Assembly: GCA_029976065.1 (NCBI GenBank) | Contig: JARKNV010000035.1 | Coordinates: 17,660-81,659, forward strand | Direction of reading: 5' to 3' | From: Selenomonadales bacterium | Lineage (GTDB): Bacteria > Bacillota > Negativicutes > Sporomusales > UBA7701 | DNA length: 64,000 nucleotides | Part shown: positions 26,603-34,955 of the stretch, in pieces | Layout: the number at the start of each line of letters is the position of its first letter | How positions within the stretch are numbered: the stretch's first letter is position 1 | Notes under the pieces: model-generated | Database searches by the model: none | What the model was told of the DNA's origin: nothing | The model's input: the letters and a program-made list of their open reading frames with translations, nothing else | Translations under genes and position numbers: made by a program

Positions 26603-28576
26603 ATGAAAAGCATCCAGACCAGACTAACGGTGGTTATCCTCCTGATCTTCCTGATTGCGCTCGGCGCGATGGGCGGGCTCAACTACTGGAAGGCCAGGGA
26701 GATCATCACCGCCAACATCGCCGCCGACATGGCCGACACGGCCGTCGGCGCCGCCGGCGACATCGGCGACTGGCTGGCGGCCCGCAAGGCGGAAGTTTCC
26801 ATCATGGCGGTGGCGCCGGTGATCCGGAGCGGCAACGCCGACGCCATCCTCCCCTTCCTGCAGAACGTCGCCAAAGAAAATAAAGTCTACGACTCGATCG
26901 GCTACATCAGACCGGACGGCTCCTACATCAACTCGACCGGCGCGACCGGCAGCCTGGCCGACCGCGACTATTTCCCCAAAGCGATGCGCGGCGAAACGGT
27001 CATTTCCGACCCGGTCATCGCCAGATCCACCGGCCATCTCGTCGCCATCGTAGCCGTGCCGGTCAAGGCCGACGGCAAAGTCGCCGGCGTGATCTACGGC
27101 AGCGTCGACATGGAAGGCCTCGGCAAAAAAGTGCTGTCCATCAAGATCGGCCAGACGGGCTACGCCTATGTTATGCAGGAAAACGGCCTGACCATCATCC
27201 ACCCCGACAAGGAAGTCGCCATGAAGATGAACGCCGTGAGCGAACCCAAGCTCCCTGAAGTGCTGCGGGCGGTCAACGCGCGGATCGTCAAGGGCGAGAA
27301 AGGCTTCTCCTCTTACGAGTACGGCGGGGCCACGAAAATGGTGTCGTTCGCCCCCATCGAGGGCGCCAAATGGTTCCTGGCCGTCAACGTCCCCGAAAAA
27401 GAAGTCACCGGCACCCTCGCGGCGCTGACGACCGTCTCGCTCGTCACCGTCGCCGTCGTCCTCATCATCACCGCCCTGGTCGTTGTCTGGTTCGCCCGCC
27501 GCATCGCCGGGCCCGTCCGGCAGCTCGAGGCGGCCGCCGACCGCATCGCCGCCGGCGACATCTCGCACGCCAGGCTCGCCATCGACAGCAACGACGAAAT
27601 CGGCCGGCTGGGCCACAGCTTCGAGCAGATGACCCTCAACCTGCGCACCCTCATCCAGAAAATCCTCGGCGCCACCGAGCAGGTCGCCGCCTCCTCCCAA
27701 GAACTGACCGCCAGCGCCGAGCAATCGGCCCAGGCCGCCAACCAGATCGCCACCGCCATCACCGGCGTCGCCGCCGGCGCCGAGGAGCAGCTGTCCGCCG
27801 CCGGCGAAAGCGCGGCCATCGTCGAACAGATGACGGCCAGCATCCAGCAGATCGCCGCCAGCGCCAACCAGGCGGCTGCCCAGTCCTCCCAGGCGGCCGA
27901 TACGGCCAAAGCCGGCGACCACAAGGTCGGGCAGGCCGTCACCCAGATGGGGCAGATCGAAACGGCGGTAACCACCTCCGCCGCCGTCGTCGCCAAGCTC
28001 GGCGAACGCTCCAAGGAAATCGGCGCGATCGTCGACACCATCGCCGGCATCGCCGGCCAGACCAACCTCCTCGCCCTCAACGCCGCCATCGAAGCGGCGC
28101 GCGCCGGCGAACAGGGCCGGGGCTTCGCCGTCGTCGCCGAGGAAGTGCGCAAACTCGCCGAGCAGTCCCAGGAAGCGGCCAAGCAGATCGCCGACCTCAT
28201 CGGCGAAATCCAGGGCGACACCGATCAGGCGGTCGCGGCCATGAACGACGGCACCCGCGAAGTCAAAACCGGCGCCGAGGTCGTCAACGCCGCCGGCGCC
28301 GCCTTCCGGGAAATCGCCGGCCTCGTCGGCCAGGTCGCCGGCCGGGTCAAGGAAATCTCCGCCGCCATGCAGCAGCTCGCCGCCGGCAGCCAGAAAATCG
28401 TCGACGCCGTCAAACAAATCGATGAACTGGGCAAAAAAGCGGCCGGCGACTCCCAGAGTGTATCGGCGGCCGCCGAAGAACAACTCGCCTCCATGGAGGA
28501 AATCTCCTCCTCCAGCCAGGCGCTCGCCAAGCTCTCCCAGGACCTGCAGACCGCGGTCGCGCAATTCCGCATGTAG
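26603..28576 (+). CDS. Methyl-accepting chemotaxis protein with dCache sensor
   Basis: 657 aa. TM1 at about residues 9-28; an extracytoplasmic double-Cache domain (about 30-270: [40 protein letters not shown]); TM2 near 275-300; HAMP ([21 protein letters not shown]); then the coiled-coil signalling domain with the hairpin [20 protein letters not shown]. dCache receptors usually bind amino acids or organic acids. AAAGGAGTGACAGGC precedes the ATG at 26603. Its leader carries a terminator, so expression may be conditional. Confidence 0.93.
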   Translation: MKSIQTRLTVVILLIFLIALGAMGGLNYWKAREIITANIAADMADTAVGAAGDIGDWLAARKAEVSIMAVAPVIRSGNADAILPFLQNVAKENKVYDSIGYIRPDGSYINSTGATGSLADRDYFPKAMRGETVISDPVIARSTGHLVAIVAVPVKADGKVAGVIYGSVDMEGLGKKVLSIKIGQTGYAYVMQENGLTIIHPDKEVAMKMNAVSEPKLPEVLRAVNARIVKGEKGFSSYEYGGATKMVSFAPIEGAKWFLAVNVPEKEVTGTLAALTTVSLVTVAVVLIITALVVVWFARRIAGPVRQLEAAADRIAAGDISHARLAIDSNDEIGRLGHSFEQMTLNLRTLIQKILGATEQVAASSQELTASAEQSAQAANQIATAITGVAAGAEEQLSAAGESAAIVEQMTASIQQIAASANQAAAQSSQAADTAKAGDHKVGQAVTQMGQIETAVTTSAAVVAKLGERSKEIGAIVDTIAGIAGQTNLLALNAAIEAARAGEQGRGFAVVAEEVRKLAEQSQEAAKQIADLIGEIQGDTDQAVAAMNDGTREVKTGAEVVNAAGAAFREIAGLVGQVAGRVKEISAAMQQLAAGSQKIVDAVKQIDELGKKAAGDSQSVSAAAEEQLASMEEISSSSQALAKLSQDLQTAVAQFRM

Positions 28577-28604
28577 CGCCCGCGCGAAAATGTTTCCAAG
28601 GGGA

Positions 28605-28633
28605 TTGACACCTAGCCCTCCCCGCTATATAAT
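28605..28633 (+). promoter_or_regulatory. Strong sigma-A promoter of the T-box/lyase transcript
   Basis: TTGACA (28605-28610), 17-bp spacer, TATAAT (28628-28633): a perfect consensus, 30 nt after the chemoreceptor stop codon. Confidence 0.9.
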
Positions 28634-28654
28634 TTCCATAAATGCATACAAAAA

Positions 28655-28918
28655 ATGCCATGAGCGGGAGAAGTAAGTCTTTCGGGCTTCCCAGAGAGCC
28701 GGTGGTTGGTGCGAACCGGCAGGCAGACTGACTGAAATACACCCGTGAGCAGCAGGTTGAACCGCCAGTAGACCGCGCCGGGACGCCCCCGTTACAGGGC
28801 TAGGGTATCGGAACCCCACGGTTCCCGCACCCGAAACGAGCGGCTTGCCCCAAGCAAGCAGGGTGGTACCACGGCTTCACATCCCGTCCCTGTAGAAATA
28901 CAGTGACGGGATTTTTTA
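28655..28918 (+). promoter_or_regulatory. T-box leader with predicted Tyr (UAC) specifier
   Basis: Stem I has AGCGGG, then the AGTA motif (28672-28675), the conserved apical segment AGAGAGCCGGTGGTTGGTGC, and on the 3' side GAAA-TAC-ACCCGTGAGC. Aligned with glyQS leaders (GAAA-GGC-AUUCUUGAGC), the specifier is UAC (28738-28740), a tyrosine codon. The T-box AGGGTGGTACCACG is at 28860-28873, followed by the terminator ATCCCGTCCCTG...CAGTGACGGGAT and TTTTTT (28882-28918). Uncharged tRNA-Tyr should turn the downstream lyase gene on. Confidence 0.93.
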
Positions 28919-28947
28919 TTTTCAAAAACGAAAAGGAGTGGTAACCA

Positions 28948-30396
28948 ATGTCCCGCATCAACTTCTATCACGGCGAAACCATCCCCCTGGAGCTCCACAA
29001 GGTCCGCATCGTCCAAAAACTCTCCCTCGTCCCCGTCGAACGCCGCCTTGAGGCCATCGCCGCCGCCGGCAACAACACCTTCCTCCTCAAAAACAACGAC
29101 GTCTTCCTCGACATGCTCACCGACAGCGGCGTCAACGCCATGAGCGACAGACAGCTCGCCGCCATGATGGAGGCCGACGACAGCTACGCCGGCTCGGCCA
29201 CCTTCACCAAGCTCGAAGCGAAAATCCACGACATCTTCGGCCTGCAATACGTCCTCCCCGCCCATCAGGGCCGAGCATGCGAAAACATCATATCCCAGGC
29301 GTTCGTCCGCCCCGGCACCATCATCCCCATGAACTACCACTTCACCACCACCAAGGCCCACGTCGTATTGAACGGCGGCGCCGTCGAGGAACTCGTCATC
29401 GACGAAGGCACCAAAGTCACCAGCGACCACCCCTTCAAAGGCAACATGGACCCCGCCAAGCTCACCGCCCTCATCGACAAGCACGGTGCCGGCAAAATCG
29501 CCTTCCTCCGCATCGAAACAGGCACCAACCTCATCGGCGGCCAGCCCCACTCGCTCGCCAACCTCCGCGAAATCCGCGCCATCTGCGACAAACACGGCGT
29601 CATGATCGTCTTCGACGCCAGCCTCCTCGCCGACAACCTCCACTTCATCAAAACCCGCGAAGAAGCCTGCCGGGACATGTCCATCCGCGACATCTGCCGC
29701 GCCATCGCCAGCCTCGTCGACATCATGTACTTCTCCGCCCGCAAGCTCGGCTGCGCCCGCGGCGGCGTCATCTGCACCAACAGCGAAGCCGCCTACCTCA
29801 AAATGCGCGAACTCGTCACCCTCTACGAAGGCTTCCTCACCTACGGCGGCATGTCCGTCCGCGAAATCGAAGCAATCGCCGTCGGCCTCGAAGAAACCAT
29901 GGACGAAGACATGGTCAGTCAGGGCCCGCAATTCATCGCCTTCCTGGTCGAGGAACTCAAAAAGCGCGGCGTCCCCGTCATCACCCCGCCGGGCGGCCTC
30001 GGCGGCCACATCGACGCCCGCCGCTTCCTCCCCCACGTCCCCCAGCAGCAATACACCGCCGCCGCCCTCGCCGCCGCCATCTATCTCGCCGGCGGCATCC
30101 GCGGCATGGAGCGCGGCACCATGTCCGAAGCCCGCGACGAACAGGGCAACGAAACCTTCGCCAAAATGGAACTCGTCCGCCTCGCCGTGCCGCGGCGCGT
30201 CTTCACCCTCTCCCAGATCATGTACGTCGTCGACCGCATCTCCTGGCTGTACGACAACCGGGCCCTCGTCGGCGGCCTCGCCTTCACCGAGGAACCCAAG
30301 CTCCTGCGGTTCTTCTTCGGCAAACTCGCCCCCGTCTCCGGCTGGCAGGCCGATCTCGCCGCCAAATTCAGGCAAGACTTCGGCGACAGCCTGTAA
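28948..30396 (+). CDS. Tyrosine phenol-lyase-like beta-eliminating lyase
   Basis: 482 aa, fold-type I PLP enzyme of the tyrosine phenol-lyase/tryptophanase family. The PLP lysine is Lys266 (FSARKLGC); Asp223 binds the pyridine ring. Residues that separate TPL from tryptophanase are TPL-like: Thr133 in FTTTKAH (TPL Thr124) and Arg389 in GMERG (TPL Arg381, Ile in tryptophanase). The Arg that contacts the PLP hydroxyl in both enzymes (TPL Arg217) is Leu226 here, so activity may differ. VPRRVFT keeps the carboxylate-binding Arg. It is controlled by a Tyr T-box. TPL can degrade tyrosine to phenol, pyruvate and ammonia, or run backwards to make tyrosine. Confidence 0.82.
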   Translation: MSRINFYHGETIPLELHKVRIVQKLSLVPVERRLEAIAAAGNNTFLLKNNDVFLDMLTDSGVNAMSDRQLAAMMEADDSYAGSATFTKLEAKIHDIFGLQYVLPAHQGRACENIISQAFVRPGTIIPMNYHFTTTKAHVVLNGGAVEELVIDEGTKVTSDHPFKGNMDPAKLTALIDKHGAGKIAFLRIETGTNLIGGQPHSLANLREIRAICDKHGVMIVFDASLLADNLHFIKTREEACRDMSIRDICRAIASLVDIMYFSARKLGCARGGVICTNSEAAYLKMRELVTLYEGFLTYGGMSVREIEAIAVGLEETMDEDMVSQGPQFIAFLVEELKKRGVPVITPPGGLGGHIDARRFLPHVPQQQYTAAALAAAIYLAGGIRGMERGTMSEARDEQGNETFAKMELVRLAVPRRVFTLSQIMYVVDRISWLYDNRALVGGLAFTEEPKLLRFFFGKLAPVSGWQADLAAKFRQDFGDSL

Positions 30397-30413
30397 TAAT
30401 CCGCTTAAACGCC

Positions 30414-30443
30414 GCGACCGGCCGGAATTATCCGGCCGGTCGC
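30414..30443. terminator. Hairpin between convergent genes
   Basis: GCGACCGGCCGGA/TCCGGCCGGTCGC; U-runs are poor on both sides, so termination may be weak. Member of the CCGGCCGG hairpin family. Confidence 0.55.
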
Positions 30444-30452
30444 GTGTACGTA

Positions 30453-31148
30453 TTAGGCAAGTGCGGTTTCGACGACGGTCTGCGCCAGGATGGCGGTAGC
30501 GTCGTATTTTTCCAGGCCGCCGACAAAAGGAAAAAGCAGCGGCACCTCCGTGCACCCGGCCAGCATCGCCTGCGCACCAGCGGCGGCGAAGCGGTCGACC
30601 ATCGCCTTCAGCTCTCTCAAATAAGGATTGTCCGCGACCGCGCCTGCTTTCACCTGCCTGACCGCGGCGTCCAGCGCCTTCTGCTCGGCCCCGTTCGGCG
30701 TCACGAGCGTCAGGCCGTAAACGGCGAACGCTTTCTGGTACAGACCCGTCCCGATGGTCGCCGCCGTGGCCAGCAGCAGCGTCGGTCCGGCGGACGCGCC
30801 CGGCCGCCGCGCGATATGGGCGGCCGCCGCGGCAATCATATCGATAACCGGCACCTTCACCGCCTGCCGCAACTCCGCGAGCCAATAATGGGCCGTGTTG
30901 CACGGCATGACGATAAAATCCGCCCCGGCCCGCTCCAGGAGGCGGGCGGAATCCGCCATGCCCGGCAGCGGGCTCTCCGCCCCGTTGAGAATGGCCTCCA
31001 CCCGCGGCGGTATCTGGGGGTTGTTATCGATGATAATCCGCAAATGGTCCTGATCCACGGCGGCCGGGGTATGCTGCACAATCTTGGCGAACAGGTCGAT
31101 TGTCGCCAGCGGCCCCATACCGCCCAGTATGCCGACCGTTTTTTTCAT
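30453..31148 (-). CDS. Aspartate/glutamate racemase family protein
   Basis: 231 aa. Both catalytic cysteines are present: Cys83 in MPCNTAHYW and Cys199 in LAGCTEVPLLF. The N-terminus KTVGILGGMGPLATIDLFAKI and the block DNNPQIPPRVEAIL fit PLP-independent aspartate/amino acid racemases. It should interconvert D- and L-amino acids. It is the last gene of the ridA-symporter-desulfhydrase-racemase operon (35 nt after the preceding gene), which suggests D-amino acid use. Confidence 0.9.
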   Translation of the reverse strand: MKKTVGILGGMGPLATIDLFAKIVQHTPAAVDQDHLRIIIDNNPQIPPRVEAILNGAESPLPGMADSARLLERAGADFIVMPCNTAHYWLAELRQAVKVPVIDMIAAAAAHIARRPGASAGPTLLLATAATIGTGLYQKAFAVYGLTLVTPNGAEQKALDAAVRQVKAGAVADNPYLRELKAMVDRFAAAGAQAMLAGCTEVPLLFPFVGGLEKYDATAILAQTVVETALA

Positions 31149-31183
31149 ACGCCATTCCTCCCGCCGAATGCGAACCCGACAAC

Positions 31184-32176
31184 CTAGAATATCGGCTGAT
31201 AAGCGTACAGCGCGGGCGAGCCGCCCGTATGCACGAACAGGACGTTATCATCCTTTTGGAAGTGCTTTTGGCGGATGAGCCCGATAAGGCCGGCCATGGC
31301 CTTGCCCGTATACACCGGATCGAGCAGGATGCCCTCGGTCGTGGCCATCAGCTTCACCGCCTCGATCATTTCCGGCGTCGGCAGTGAGTAGCCCGGCCCG
31401 ACATATTCTTCATAACAGACCACCGCCTCGCGGGGAATCGCCTGCTTGATGCCCAGCCTGACGGCGGTGCGCCCGACCAGCCCGTAGACCAGCTCCTCCT
31501 GCACGCTCTTTTTGCGGCTGATATTGATGCCGATCACCGGGATGTTGGTGTTATTGCCGTAAAACCCGGTCACGAGGCCGGCGTGGGTGCCGGCGCTGCC
31601 GCTCGTGGTGACGACATAATCGAGGTTCAGCCCTTTATCGAACGCCTGGGCGATTATCTCCTCGGCGCAGGCCACGTACCCGGTCGCGCCGATCTCGTTG
31701 GAACCGCCGCCGGGAATGATGTACGGCTTGCGGCCTTGAGCCGCCACGCCGTCCGCGACAACCTGCATCTCCTTCATCATATCCGACCCGCCGGGGACCA
31801 CTTTTATCCCCTCGACGCCCAGCAGGCGGAAAAGGAAATTGTTGCCGCTGGCATCGGCCTTATAACTGCCGGCAACGCGTTCCTCCAGCACCAGCTGGCA
31901 TTTGAGGCCCTCTTTCACCGCCGCCGCCAGGGTAAGGCGGCAATGATTCGACTGCACCGCGCCGCAAGTAATCAGCGTATCAGCCCCCTGGGCAAGGGCG
32001 TCAGCCACGAGGAACTCCAGCTTGCGGGTCTTATTGCCGCCTGAAGTCAAGCCGAGGAGATCGTCCCGCTTGATGAAAATGCGGGGCCCGCCGAGCGCGG
32101 CGGTAAAGCGGGGCAGAAACTCCAGCGGGGTTTGCCCCTCGGTATAACGTCTGCGGGGAAACTGTGCCAAGTTCAT
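31184..32176 (-). CDS. dcyD: D-cysteine desulfhydrase / ACC deaminase-like PLP enzyme
   Basis: 330 aa, fold-type II. The PLP lysine is Lys49 in LTSGGNKTRKLEFL; CGAVQSNHCRLTLAAAV, PGGGSNEIGATGYV and TTSGSAGTHAGLVTGFYG are the family's phosphate and substrate loops. DcyD-type enzymes convert D-cysteine to pyruvate, sulfide and ammonia; relatives act on other D-amino acids or ACC. The intermediate 2-aminoacrylate is cleared by RidA, which is encoded first in the same operon. Confidence 0.88.
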   Translation of the reverse strand: MNLAQFPRRRYTEGQTPLEFLPRFTAALGGPRIFIKRDDLLGLTSGGNKTRKLEFLVADALAQGADTLITCGAVQSNHCRLTLAAAVKEGLKCQLVLEERVAGSYKADASGNNFLFRLLGVEGIKVVPGGSDMMKEMQVVADGVAAQGRKPYIIPGGGSNEIGATGYVACAEEIIAQAFDKGLNLDYVVTTSGSAGTHAGLVTGFYGNNTNIPVIGINISRKKSVQEELVYGLVGRTAVRLGIKQAIPREAVVCYEEYVGPGYSLPTPEMIEAVKLMATTEGILLDPVYTGKAMAGLIGLIRQKHFQKDDNVLFVHTGGSPALYAYQPIF

Positions 32177-32226
32177 AATGACAACTCCTTCAAATATATA
32201 TACCGTTGCCGGAAACGTCCTTCCCC

Positions 32227-33441
32227 TTAGGCGGACACGCCCGCTTTCTCCACCTTGTCTTCCGCCCTCTGAATGAATACTGACGCGACGGCGTCACCGG
32301 TAATGTTCAGCGTAGTGCGGGCCATATCCAGCACCCGGTCGATGCCGGCGATCAGCGCGATGCCCTCCAGGGGAAGACCTACCGACTGCAAGGTCAGGGT
32401 GAGCATTATCAGTCCCGCGCCGGGCACACCGGCCGCCCCGATGGAAGCGAGCGTTCCCGTGAGCACGATCACCAGCATCTGGCTGAGCGACAAATCGATG
32501 CCGTAGATCTGGGCCACGAACAACGCGGCAACGCCCTGATAAATCGCGGTGCCGTCCATATTGATCGTCGCGCCGAGAGGCAGGACAAAGCTGGACACTT
32601 CCTTCGACACCCCGAGATTCTCCTGGGTATTCTTCATCGTCACCGGCAGGGTAGCCGCGCTGCTGCAGGTCGAAAACGCGATCATCTGCGCGGGAAGGAT
32701 GCCCTTGAAAAATCGGACGGGGCTAAAATCGACCAGCAGCTTCAGGATAGCCGAATAAGTTATGCTCATATGAATCAGGCAGCCGATATAGACGGCGGCG
32801 ATTACCTTGGCCAAAGGGATCAGGACCTTAGGCCCGTTGGCTGCCACGACGGGCAGAATCAGCGCGAAAACGCCGATCGGCGCAAACGCCATGATCACGC
32901 CGACAATCTTATAGGTTACCTCGGCCAGCCCGTCAAAAAACGATTCGACCGGCTTCGCCCGCTCTCCCACCAGCGTAATGCCGATGCCGACAAACAGCGC
33001 GAAAACAATGATCTGGAGCATATCGGCGTTCAGCATGGCTTGGATAACGTTGGTCGGCACCATATTAACAAATACATCCATAAGCGGAGGAGCTTCCTTG
33101 CCCTTGTAAACCGCGTTGGCCGGCAGTTGCAGGCCCGAGCCGGGGCTCATCACCAACGACATGACGATCCCGATCACCACCGCCACCGCCGTCGTAACAA
33201 GATAGAACACTATCGTTTTGCCGCCGATGCGGCCAAGTTTGCGCACATCGCCGAGACTTGACGCGCCGACGACCAAGGAAGCGAGCACCAGGGGAACAAT
33301 TATCATCTTGATCATGTTGATGAACAACGTGCCGAACGGGGCGATCCACTTCTTCACGACGCCCAGCCCCTCGGGACCTACGACCAGACCGGCCGCCACA
33401 CCCAGTACCAGACCGATAAGAATCTTGTTGGACAGATTCAT
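32227..33441 (-). CDS. Dicarboxylate/amino acid:cation symporter (DAACS family)
   Basis: 404 aa. Family marks are the serine-rich hairpin tip (FSTCSSAATLPVTMKN), the substrate-site block NMDGTAIYQGVAALFVAQ, and GVPGAGLIMLTLTLQSVGLPLEGIALIAGIDRVLDMARTTLNITGD at the C-terminus. It imports glutamate, aspartate, C4-acids or neutral amino acids with Na+ or H+. Here it probably supplies the substrate for the desulfhydrase and racemase downstream, possibly a D-amino acid (inference). It starts 53 nt after ridA. Confidence 0.92.
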   Translation of the reverse strand: MNLSNKILIGLVLGVAAGLVVGPEGLGVVKKWIAPFGTLFINMIKMIIVPLVLASLVVGASSLGDVRKLGRIGGKTIVFYLVTTAVAVVIGIVMSLVMSPGSGLQLPANAVYKGKEAPPLMDVFVNMVPTNVIQAMLNADMLQIIVFALFVGIGITLVGERAKPVESFFDGLAEVTYKIVGVIMAFAPIGVFALILPVVAANGPKVLIPLAKVIAAVYIGCLIHMSITYSAILKLLVDFSPVRFFKGILPAQMIAFSTCSSAATLPVTMKNTQENLGVSKEVSSFVLPLGATINMDGTAIYQGVAALFVAQIYGIDLSLSQMLVIVLTGTLASIGAAGVPGAGLIMLTLTLQSVGLPLEGIALIAGIDRVLDMARTTLNITGDAVASVFIQRAEDKVEKAGVSA

Positions 33442-33494
33442 AAGGTGCCTCCTTCATGCAAAATATTGACGAAAGCGGTGCTACCCTGCCATCC

Positions 33495-33875
33495 TCAATT
33501 GACGAAAGCCATCACCTCGATTTCCACCCCGACATCCTTGGGCAGCCTGGCAACCTCCACGCAGGACCTGGCCGGAGGATCGGCCGGGAAAAACTCGGCA
33601 TACACCGCGTTGACCCTGGCGAAATCATCCATGCTCCTGATAAACACCGTCGTCTTCACCACGGACTGAAGGCTGCTGCCCGCCGCCTCCAGGACGGCCT
33701 TCACATTTTGCAGGACCTGCCTGGTCTGTTCCTCGATAGTACCCGTGATCAACTGTCCGGAAACCGGCTCCAGGGGAATCTGCCCCGACGTGAAAACCAG
33801 ATTTCCGATCCGGATTGCCTGTGAATAAGGTCCGATTGCCGCAGGCGCGGCCGGCGTCTGTACAATTTGCCGCAT
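33495..33875 (-). CDS. ridA: RidA family enamine/imine deaminase
   Basis: 126 aa, full family length. The substrate-binding Arg103 is present in [13 protein letters not shown], with [21 protein letters not shown] at the N-terminus and [10 protein letters not shown] at the C-terminus. It hydrolyses 2-aminoacrylate and similar toxic enamines made by PLP enzymes, which fits the desulfhydrase in the same operon. It is the first gene of that operon; promoter at 33935-33963. Confidence 0.92.
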   Translation of the reverse strand: MRQIVQTPAAPAAIGPYSQAIRIGNLVFTSGQIPLEPVSGQLITGTIEEQTRQVLQNVKAVLEAAGSSLQSVVKTTVFIRSMDDFARVNAVYAEFFPADPPARSCVEVARLPKDVGVEIEVMAFVN

Positions 33876-33934
33876 ATCATCTCTCCTTTTTAGCTGCCAA
33901 GCCGATCAAAGGCCCGTCTGTTAATCCTGCTTTG

Positions 33935-33963
33935 AGTGTAAAATTATTTCAACTCCCTGTCAA
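33935..33963 (-). promoter_or_regulatory. Promoter of the ridA operon
   Basis: TTGACA (33958-33963), 17-bp spacer, TACACT (33935-33940). A long palindrome lies just upstream of the -35. Confidence 0.75.
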
Positions 33964-33966
33964 CAT

Positions 33967-33988
33967 TTACTTAAAATTTTTTAAGTAA
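33967..33988. promoter_or_regulatory. Palindromic operator between ridA and the YheO-like regulator
   Basis: TTACTTAAAA and TTTTAAGTAA form perfect 10-bp arms around TT. The centre is about 50 bp upstream of the ridA transcript start, a usual activator position, and also upstream of the divergent regulator promoter. Confidence 0.65.
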
Positions 33989-34015
33989 ATTTAAAATTAT
34001 TTTTAAGAACACGTA

Positions 34016-34044
34016 TTGTAAGAGCCTGGATTTTCCGCTAAAAT
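34016..34044 (+). promoter_or_regulatory. Promoter of the YheO-like regulator
   Basis: TTGTAA (34016-34021), 17-bp spacer, TAAAAT (34039-34044), 70 nt upstream of the start codon. Confidence 0.6.
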
Positions 34045-34112
34045 ATAATTGGAAAATTTGCGTCACCCTTTGCGTTTATCGCCGAGCGCCGGCCATTCTA
34101 GGAGGTATCGCC

Positions 34113-34757
34113 GTGAGCGACATTCATGAGGAAGTCAGGAAATTCATACCCTTTATCGATGCCATACAAGCCACGGTCGGCCCGCACTGCGAGATCGTCC
34201 TGCACGACTTTGCCCGGCCCGAGCAATCGTTGGTCCACATCGCCGGCAACGTCACCGACCGCCGAATCGGCGCTCCCATCACCGACTTTGTCCTGGCAAG
34301 GCTCCGCCAACACGGCGATGGCTGCGAAAACTTCATGAACTACACGACGAACACGCAAACCGGCAAAACACTCCGCTGCTCCACCCTGTTTATCCGCAAC
34401 GCCGCGGGAAAAATCGTCGGCTGCCTGTGCATCAACCTCGACATCTCCCCAATGCTGGCCTTAAAACACTTCGTCGACGCCAGCCTGTCGGTAAACAGCG
34501 TTCCCATGGAAGAAAACTTCTCCAACGACGTCTTCGAAGCATTGAACAGCATTATCAAAGATACCCTGGCGCCCTACCAAATTCCCGTCGCCAATCTGCC
34601 GAAAGAAGAAAAACTGAACATCGTCAGCCACCTTGACGAAAAAGGCGCCTTCCTCGTCAAGGGCGCGGTCGAACAGGTCGCAACCGCCCTCGGAGTATCG
34701 CGTTATTCCATCTACAACTACCTGGACGAAGTCCGCAGCCTCAGGAACGGCAAATAA
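34113..34757 (+). CDS. YheO/DauR-type transcriptional regulator (PAS-like plus HTH)
   Basis: 214 aa. Residues about 1-120 are the YheO PAS-like domain (FIPFIDAIQATVGPHCEIVLHDF; IVGCLCINLDISPM); residues about 150-210 carry a helix-turn-helix (KLNIVSHLDEKGAFLVKGAVEQVATALGVSRYSIYNYLDEVR). DauR of Pseudomonas, a member, governs D-arginine use, and the family often sits beside RidA, DAACS symporters and PLP lyases. GGAGGTATCGCC precedes the GTG start. It probably controls the divergent operon through the 33967 palindrome. Confidence 0.9.
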   Translation: MSDIHEEVRKFIPFIDAIQATVGPHCEIVLHDFARPEQSLVHIAGNVTDRRIGAPITDFVLARLRQHGDGCENFMNYTTNTQTGKTLRCSTLFIRNAAGKIVGCLCINLDISPMLALKHFVDASLSVNSVPMEENFSNDVFEALNSIIKDTLAPYQIPVANLPKEEKLNIVSHLDEKGAFLVKGAVEQVATALGVSRYSIYNYLDEVRSLRNGK

Positions 34758-34790
34758 CCCGCCCGAAAACCGCGTTTGCCCATAAACACA

Positions 34791-34820
34791 AAACCGGCCG
34801 GAACAACACCGGCCGGTTTT
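34791..34820 (+). terminator. Terminator of the YheO-like gene
   Basis: AAACCGGCCGG/CCGGCCGGTTTT with an AACAACA loop. Confidence 0.85.
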
Positions 34821-34955
34821 CCATTTATCTCACCCGACGCCCGTCACCCTTCCCGCCCTGCGCGCCGCACGATTTCCGGCATACCCGCCCCGCCGGCGAA
34901 TATACATATACCAGGCCGCGCACCGTGGCCAAAAAATACTACAGGGGGAGAGGAC

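Noticed and set aside
26624..28564. A 646-codon open frame antisense to the large chemoreceptor
   Set aside because: Low-complexity Gly/Asp/Ala/Val shadow with no independent signals.
28792..30903. A 703-codon open frame on the minus strand opposite the lyase gene
   Set aside because: Its Gly/Ala/Asp/Val composition is a mirror of the lyase codons, and it runs through the T-box and the terminator.
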